A DNA stretch of 64,000 nucleotides from Monodelphis domestica (lineage: Eukaryota > Chordata > Mammalia > Didelphimorphia > Didelphidae). The stretch's first letter is position 1, and every line of letters starts with the position of its first letter. The stretch spans positions 212,959,635 to 213,023,634 of the forward strand of contig NC_077228.1 of the NCBI RefSeq assembly GCF_027887165.1. The letters are read 5' to 3'. The notes beneath the pieces are model-generated. The model saw only the letters and a list, made by a program, of their open reading frames with translations. It made no database searches and had not been told where the DNA came from. This document shows positions 35,901 to 44,900 of the stretch, one piece after another. Made by a program: the position numbers and the translations under genes.

Positions 35901-38900
35901 AATTTGTTGCTGTGGATCATTATGATCCACTAAATTGAACCAGAAAAATAGATTCTGAAGAATATAACCTCCTTACTATTGGAATCTAAGGCAGATAAAA
36001 AGCATGTCCTCTTCCATTTTATTTTCTTATTAGATTTTTATTGTATGTGTGATTTATATCTTCTTTCACAACTTGAGCAATATGAAAATATGCATTGCAT
36101 GAAAGTACTGGTAACCAGACAATATGAATCCTAAAATGACAGAAAACAACTGTCAAAAATTGTCTCTACATGTAGCTGAAAAGATAGACTAATTTTTTTT
36201 TAAAAAGAACATAACCTCCTTGGTGGCAGAAAATGTTTTGCCTTTGTCTTCACATCTCCATTCTAGCATGTAATAAATACTTATGAAACACAAATTGGTC
36301 TAGACTTGGATTTTCCCTACTGCCTCTACCATAGGAAACTTTATGTAGCTCTTTCAGGAGTCATGGAATAACAGAATTTTAGAGTTTGAAGGAATAAAAA
36401 TAATAACAGCTAACATTTATATAGCACCTACTGTGTGCCAAGTACTGTGCTAAGTGTTTTATAATAGGATCTCATTTGATCCTGACAACATCTGTGGGAG
36501 GTAGGTGTTATTATTATGCCCATTCAGGTCATTTAGTGCAGTCTTTACTTCAGCAGTTACTCTTTTGACAGCATCCCCAGAATTGGTCATCTAACCTTCA
36601 TTTGAAGACCTTTGGGGAAGGAGGGTTGCTATCTTCCATGACAACCCATTCTGCTTTTAGACAACTCTTTAATTGTTATGAAGATTTTCCTTAAATCAAA
36701 TCTAAATACTCCCCTTTGCAAATGCCACGCAGTAGTTCTAGTTCTAACTTCTGGGGTTAAAGAATATTTAAGCATCTACTCTGTATAAGGCACTTAGCTC
36801 ACAGATAGATATTATGTTTCTCTTAAATCTTCTAAGACTGAATGCTTCTAGTCTGACTGATTCCCCTAACCCTACCTCATATCACTTTGCCATTCACAAA
36901 TCTTTAGGGACGCCCTTTTACTTCTGAGATTAAAAAACAAACAAACAAAAAAAACACCCCAAAACTACTGAGCCTGACATTTAAAGTCTTCCACAATCTA
37001 GTTTCCACCTAACTTTTCACACATTTCATAGACCCTTTTATTTCCCCTATATTCCAACCAAATTGGCTATTCCCCAAACTCAGCATTCCATCTTGTATCT
37101 GTGTCTAGAATTTACTCCTTCCTCACTTCTAATTCTCAACAGACTTTAGCTTTCTTCAAGATTCAATTCAGGTATCCCTTCTTAATCTCCTTGTTTTGCT
37201 TCATTTTTATCTTTATCTCCTCATTCCCCTGCACAGTGCTTTGTACGTGATGGGTACTTATTAAGTGCTTATTAGATTAAATTGATTTCTCATATGTTAC
37301 CATATTTTCTAGTCCCTTAGGACTAGGACTTAGGACATCCTTGTTATCCTACACTTGACATGTTTCAGTTTGTGAATGTCAATTCCAATCTGTGTATAAA
37401 CTCAACCAGGTTCTGGTCTGCAGAATCTGGCAAGCTATGGACAGCTAGGTAACACAATAGATAGAGAGCCAGGCCTAGAGGACCTGGCTTCAAACCTGAC
37501 CTAAGATACTTCCTAGCTTTGTGACCTTGGGCAAGTCACTTAACCCTGTTGCCTAACTTTACCACTCTTCTATCTTAGAGTTGTTACTAGGATGAAAGTC
37601 AGGATTAAAAAAAAGAAGAAGAATCTAGAGGGATTGTCACTTCCCCTCAGAATCCTTCATCTTGATTATACTACAGAGGAAGTCATAGGGCTCTTTATTC
37701 CCTAAGTATCACTTATCATCATGTTGGCTTTTGGGGATATTTTGTTACACTGTTGATTTATAGAGAGTTGGCAGTCTACTGAAAATCCCAAATCTTTTTT
37801 CCCTCCCAAGATCTTTTTTACACAAACTTTTTTCTAGCTATGCCTCCCCCTTTGTCTCCCCATTCACACCCCTCTTTTACCTGGCCATAGGTGCTGGAAG
37901 CATGTATGAAGAACTGCGGGAGGAGGTTTCATAATGAAGTGGGGAAGTTCCGTTTTTTGAATGAGTTAATCAAAGTCGTCTCTCCCAAGGTCAGTTAGCA
38001 GTTGGTTGTCTTACCTCATAGTCACATCCTTGTGTACCTTCCTGGTCCCTTGCTTCATCAGCTTTTCCTAAACAACCAATATCTATGCCATGAAACAGGA
38101 TTCCTATATTCTGGTTGAGAATTAAGGACTTTGAGGAGCCTAGGGACAATCTTTTTCTGATTAATTCTCAGTTTAAGCAAAAAAGTGTATGAGAGAAATA
38201 AGTGTTCCTATTTGATAGGCCCAGCACCACTAGATTCCTGGGATTTTTACAGGCATCAGTTGTACTCATGTGGCTCATAAGATTTAGGTACTCACCTTCT
38301 GGAACAGACCCTGTTGAGTCAGTGTCACCTAGCTCTGAACACTGCCATGAAAGGCCATTGGGACCCATTATCTCTTACTAAAGAAATTCCCTTTAACTCC
38401 TTCAAGATAAAATGCAGTTGTGTTTCTGGCAGATTATGCATGGAAATGCAGTGACAAGAAGTCCTGGCCCCTGCCTAACCACAGGCTGTATCCCAGATTG
38501 ATACAGATATGCCACAGGTAGTTGCCTCTCTTATCCCTCCTCCTCTTTCTCTCACACATACCTTTAAAACCTGATGTCTTTTAGTAGGCTTGAGGACTAG
38601 CACTAATTAGCAGCCAGTTAATTACAGTCAAGAGAGCCTTACCACTTTTCCTGCCTCCAGATTGCAGTTACTAGACTTTCCTGTTTCACTTTTAATCTCA
38701 GTACTTGGGGGACAGGATCTCAGAGAAAGTGAAAACGAAAGTCATTGAGCTGCTGTATAGCTGGACAGTGGCCCTGCCAGAGGAATCAAAAATCAAGGAT
38801 GCCTACCAGATGCTTAAGAGACAGGGTGAGTGTCTCATTGCATTCACTTTTCCTCTCCCTCAAAAACAGGTAATAGAAGGAATTTGTGTCAGCAGATCAG

Positions 38901-41900
38901 CAGAGTGAAGGAGCTTATAAAATCGCCCAAATCCTTTGTCTTGAGACTCCAATATATCTTCTTAATTAAAAGAAGTAGTGGATATTTCAGGGGAATGCAG
39001 AAAAGAATACAACTTTTGGAGTTAGGAAACTGAATTAGAGCCTCAAATCTAACACTTTCTGGCTCTAATCCTAGTCAATCACTTCTTAATTGTTTTGGCC
39101 CTCAGTTATATCATCCATAAAATGGGGGTAAATAAAATCTCATCTGGCTTTTGTGAGGAAAATTTTCATAACTGTTAAGGTGCTATTTAAATGTGAATTG
39201 TCACGGTTATTTGAAAGAACTTAAGTTATTGAAGCAGTTGTGTTCATTCACCAGGGAGGGATGTGAGAAGTAGACTTTGTACCATGAACTACCCTTAACC
39301 TTCTTGATCTGATTCTCTCGGGGAAAGGGAGGGAAAAGAAGGAAAATTTTTGTCCTTGGTGTCAGTAAATACCCTTACTTTTGGTCTCATTTCAGGGATT
39401 GTGCAGTCTGACCCACTGATTCCTATGGATCGGACACTAATACCCTCCCCACCACCTCGTCCCAAGAATCCTGTTTTTGATGATGAGGAGAAATCCAAGG
39501 TAAGGTACAGCCTGCAATCCAGAGTCAGGAAAGGCTAAGCAATATGGAATCAAGTACTAGAGTTACATTACAGCAGTGTGGAGTGTCATTTTTTTTTAAA
39601 CACTTACCTTCCATCTTAGAATCAATACCTTGTATTAGTTCTGAGGCAGAAGAGTGTTAAGGGCTGGGCAATGGGGTTGAAGTGACTTGTCCAGGTTCAC
39701 ACAGCTGGGAAATATCTAAGGCCAAGTTTGAACCCAGGACCTTCCATCCCTAGACCTGACTCTCAACTCACTGAGTCACCTGGCTGTCCGTGGAGTGTCA
39801 TTTTTATAGTAATCTTGTCTTTGATGTCTCTCTTAGCTCCTAGCCAAGTTGTTGAAAAGCAAAAATCCAGATGACCTTCAAGAGGCCAACAAGTTGATTA
39901 AATCCATGGTGAAAGAGGTGAGCAAACTTGATGCTTTGACATAGCAGTGGTCATGAAGCAACAGTCTTTTTCCTTCTCAGCATTATACTTATTCATCCTT
40001 GTCAGCAGCTTCTCAATGTATATCAATACATTGGTCTTGAGAGAGATCTAAATTGATTTAGAAAGATTAGAAGGAAAAGGGTGAAAGTAGGGAAGCAATG
40101 TCAGATCAGCTCAGAGGGATCTAAATTAATGCATAATAATGTGCTTTGGAAGTAAATTCTCTTTCTACTAAGAAGGCAAGGCTAAAGAGCTTTTCTTGCC
40201 TTTGTGGGTGTCCTGAGTGTCCTGGGACTCCCAACTGAATCCTGAGTGAAATTCTGGGAGATAGATCTCTGCATTGAAAAATCTTTTTAAATTGTTGTTG
40301 TTGTTTTTTTCACAGTTACAGTCATTGTCTGTAACTTCCATGGTCTGTTTACTTCACTTTGCATCAGTTCCTATGTTTTTTCATGTTTTGTTCTATCAGC
40401 AATGCTTCGATTAGTAGGCATTCACTTTTTTTTTTGCCCCTACAAAAAGTGCTGCTATAAATATTTTGGTATACTGTGGGAATCTTTTTTATCATTAACC
40501 TCCTTGGGGTGTATGCTTAGCAGTGGGAACTGTGAGTCAAAAGATATTTAAGATTTAGTTGACTTCTTAGCATAATTCCAAATGTGCTTTCCAGAATTTT
40601 CCTGTCTCCTCACCAAATAGTGTATTGGTGTGCTTATTATTTTCCTTTTATTATTAAATTCTTGGGTTTTTTTGTAGTTTGTCTTTTTTACAACCTCATC
40701 AGTATTGATTATTGATCTTTTTTCCTCTTTGCCAATTTTTGGGGTGTAGGGTAAGACTTTAGTTATTTGTATTTGCATTTCTCAACATTGTAAATAGAAT
40801 GAATAGTAAAAAAAAAAATGTAAAACTGAAAACTGTGAAATCATGGCCAGTATTGGCTCCAGAGAACAAATAAGGGAATTCACCTCTTTCCCTTCTTTGT
40901 AAAGATTAGGGAAGTTGGGGGTAGGGGTTATTAACTGAGCATATCAATAATAGAATATGGTTGATATATTAATTTCACTTACCTGTTTTTTTTAATATAT
41001 TTTATTTGATCATTTCCAATCATTATTCATTTAAAGACATAGATCATTTTCTTTTCCTCCCCCCCACCCCCCATAGCCGACGCGTAAATCCACTGGGCAT
41101 TACATGTTTTCTTGATTTGAACCCATTGCTTTGTTGATAATATTTGCATTAGAGTGTTCATTTAGAGTCTCTCCTCTGTCATGTCCCCTCAACCGCTGTA
41201 TTCAGGCAGTTGCTTTTCCTCGGTGTTTTTACTCCCATAGTTTATCCTTTGCTTATGAATAGTGTTTTTTTTCTCCTAGATCCCTGCAAATTGTTCAGGG
41301 ACATTACACCGCCACTAATGGAGAAGTCCATTACGTTCGATTATACCACAGTGTATTAGTCTCTGTGTACAATGTTCTCCTGGTTCTGCTCCTCTCGCTC
41401 TGCATCACTTCCTGGAGGTTGTTCCAGTTCACATGGAACTCCTCCACTTTATTATTCCTTTTAGCACAATAGTATTCCATCACCAACATATACCACAATT
41501 TGCTCAGCCATTCCCCAATTGAAGGGCATCCCCTCGTTTTCCAGTTTTTGACCACCACAAAGAGCGCAGCTATGAATATTTTTGTACAAGTCTTTTTGTC
41601 CATTATCTCTTTGGTTACCTGGTTTTTTTAAAATTTATTTAACAGTTTTTAAAAAAATTATTTTAACAGTGGCTTTCTGGGATGGAATGAATATAGTGGG
41701 GAAAGGAGGTGTAGTAAAAGCAGAATAAAAATTTTAAGAAAAAAATTAAGTCACTGATCAGAGTTTTAAAAAAATCTTTTTCTCCATCCTCTCGTGATTC
41801 AGGATGAAGCTAGGATCCAGAAAGTGACCAAAAGACTACATACTCTAGAGGAAGTCAATAACAATGTAAAACTTCTCAATGAGATGCTGGTTCATTATAG

Positions 41901-44900
41901 TAAGGAGGACTCATCAGAAGCAGATAAAGAACTCATGAAGGTAATCATTCTTAGTAGGATGACAAAATCAGGAAGCATTTCTAATTGAAGCAGGATGCTG
42001 TCAGCTAATCCAGGGATATTTTTTTTTTTAATTATTATAAACCCTTACCTTCTGTCTTGGAGTCAATACTGTGTATTGGCTCCAAGGCAGAAGAGTGGTA
42101 AGGGCTAGGCAATGGGGGTCAAGTGACTTGCCCAGGGTCACACAACTGGGTAGTGTCTGAGGTCAGATTTGAACCTAGGACCTCCCGTCTCTAGGCCTGG
42201 CTCTCAACACACTGAGCTACCCAGCTGCCCCCAAATCCAGGGATATTTGATGACTCTTATACTCAAACGCAACCTGGGTCCCTTTTAAGTATAGATCACA
42301 TCTTGTTTATGGAGCCAGTGACAGACTTTTTTTAGTACCAAAACTTAGCAATATTAGGCATTCAATAGAAGGAGCTCTAGTCAAGGAATTAAAAGACATA
42401 GGTCCTAGTTCTGCTTAAATGATTAACTAGCTTCTGTGTGTTCTTGGAAAAATTACTTCTCTGAATCTTAATTTCCCTACCTATAAAAGTGAGGGAATTG
42501 GACTAGATTTTTAAGGTTCCTTTTAAATATAGAATCTATGACTCTGACCTGGTTTCTTCCAGGAGCTTTATGATCAGTGTGAAACCAAGAGGAGAACATT
42601 ATTCAAATTGGCCAGCGAGACTGAAGACAATGATAGCAGTTTAGGTGAGTGAGAAGGAAAGGATGGTCCACAAAAAACCCCCAGTTTGGGTGTTCACAGG
42701 GGAGACATTAACTCTGGTCTTCTCTTCCCTACTCTAGGAGACATCCTGCAAGCCAGTGACAATCTTTCACGGGTTATCAACTCCTATAAAAAAATTATTG
42801 AAGGACAGGTCATTAATGGTGAGGTGGCTTCCCTAGCCATATCTGTCCCTGAAGGTAAATACTGTGGTCCTCACAATCCTGGTGACTTTTTTCCTCCAGC
42901 CCTGCCTTGATTTCGCATTTCAAATCATCTGTGATTTACAAATTGCCATGTGGGAACAGGAGAGCACTCTGATTCATCTGGGATATCCAAAGCCAGTGAA
43001 AGAACTGAGTAAAAACCCTTACATTTGAGAAATAGAGAACAGTAGTACCAGTGGACCTGTTGGAAGCTGGCTCCTCTATCCCTGCTACTTCTCCCTGTTA
43101 CTCTGCAGGCCTACACTAGTATGAGTCTGGGCTCTGCAAACAGCCTTAGCATTCTGTTATACCCTCTAACCATCTTCACTACCATTTTCTCCTCATTTAG
43201 GAAGCAACCCCTCCAGTAACCTCAACACCCTCATTGATCTTGCGGAACTGGATATATCCAGCAGCTCATCCCTGGTGTTGGCCCCACAACCTGCCCCCCC
43301 CTCCTCAGACATCCCTATCCTTCCACCCCCTCCACGAAGCTGCTCATCTAGTCAGACCGAAGCCTCCCCTGGGGCCAGCAGTGTGACCAACTCCCTCTCC
43401 TTGTTGGATGAAGAGCTGTTGTGCTTAGGTAAAACCTTTGAGGAGAGTGTTGGGGGTTAACCTAGGTCAGTGTTGATGAAGGTTGTCAAGTTTGCATGCC
43501 CAAATTGCAACTTCAAGCTGCCTGTGAGCCTCTTTCCCCTCCCCCCATTACCCCAGAGAGTGGAGGGGTAAGTGCTGGCTTTGGGTGCGGGCAGAGGATC
43601 TAGACAGAGGGGTGGGCCATGCAAAAAAATGTCCTTAGGTTCTGAGAAGAGGGGTAAGAGGAACAGCCCCTCTTCCCCCCCTCCCCCAACCTGGCATGCC
43701 TGCCAGTACTTCAACAACACTGACCTAGGTTATTTTTAAGAGCCCTACAAAGAAATGCTAACACCTGAGCAGGGTCATCTTATGTTACATTCAGTAATGA
43801 TACGTGGAGTAAAGAGGATCTCCCTCCTCACATAAATTCCTAAATCTAGCTTGTGCGAAAACTTCATTTGAATAACTGACATAGTAAAGCATATTATCAT
43901 GCCACCTAACTTTTAGCATGTTGCCAAGGAAGGATTTTGAGTATGTAATCTGTAGTTTCTGAATGTGTTGCTCTCCTCTCCCAGTGGCCTCTCCCAGTGG
44001 TAGAAGTATTTTCTACCCGTTCTGGAGACTGTTCTTGGTTCTCTGAGCAGTTCCCATCACCTCAAGATCTGGCTGATGGAGAAAGCCTTCAGTTGGGTTT
44101 CAGGATGAGACTAGGTCTTAATCCTATCACAAGGGGAGCTGGATTTGAGGCTCCTGGGCAATTTTATCCAGTGTTTCCCCAATTTCCAACTATTCTGTGA
44201 CCAGGCCTCGCTGACCCAGCCCCTAGTGTTGCTCCCAAAGAGTCAACAGGGAACAGCCCGTGGAACCTGTACCAGGTAGGAGAATGGAATTTAACCCGAG
44301 TGGGCAGATGATGGGGAAGCCCTTGAGAGCCTTGCCTTAGTCATTTTCAAGTAGAGTATAGGAGAAAGCAACTACCTCTTTTTGAATGTTCATTGTGGAA
44401 CCTTATTCTAAGCATTACCTAGTACTAGAATGGAAAGAAGGCCTGGATCCAAACATTTGGGATATCCCAATTTAGGGGGAAATTTAGGAAAATAAAAACA
44501 TTCTCTAGGGGAAAAAGAAGGGCGTGGAGGGTATAGGGTTATATCCCCCAAGTTCCCAGGAGCCCAAGGGTTCAATGTCCCATTTAATTTTGTGGCATAA
44601 TAGTCAGATATAGGATTTTTCAGCCCAAAGCTGTTGACTATTGTCTACAACTCCCAGGACAGCCCTTTCCTCCAGTCCTCTACACAGCCCTTGAACAGCT
44701 CCCCAGCCCCACTGCCTCCTCCCTTTACGGCTCCTGCTACCAAGGCCAGCGTCCCTGCCCCCAACACAGGCTCATTCTTGTTCTCCATGGGACTGGCCAC
44801 GGCTACACCCCAAAAGGTGGGGCCACCAGCCCCAGGGTACATCAGCTCAACTGTGGGTGATAGTTCCCTGTACCAGTTGGATGTTCTCAACCAGCTTCTG

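Noticed and set aside
41331-41603. 90-codon frame with KNWKTRGCPSIGEW
   Set aside because: It is inside a truncated L1 3' end; similar frames recur at 54017-54232 and 63020-63214 in the same L1 region. Repeat-derived, not a gene.
44622-44657. Alternative acceptors for GGA3 exon 13 (TTTTTCAG at 44614-44621 and CTCCCAG ending 44657)
   Set aside because: The first puts the exon out of frame. The second keeps the frame but omits SDIGFFSPK, which aligns with the human protein. The 44604 start keeps both frame and alignment.
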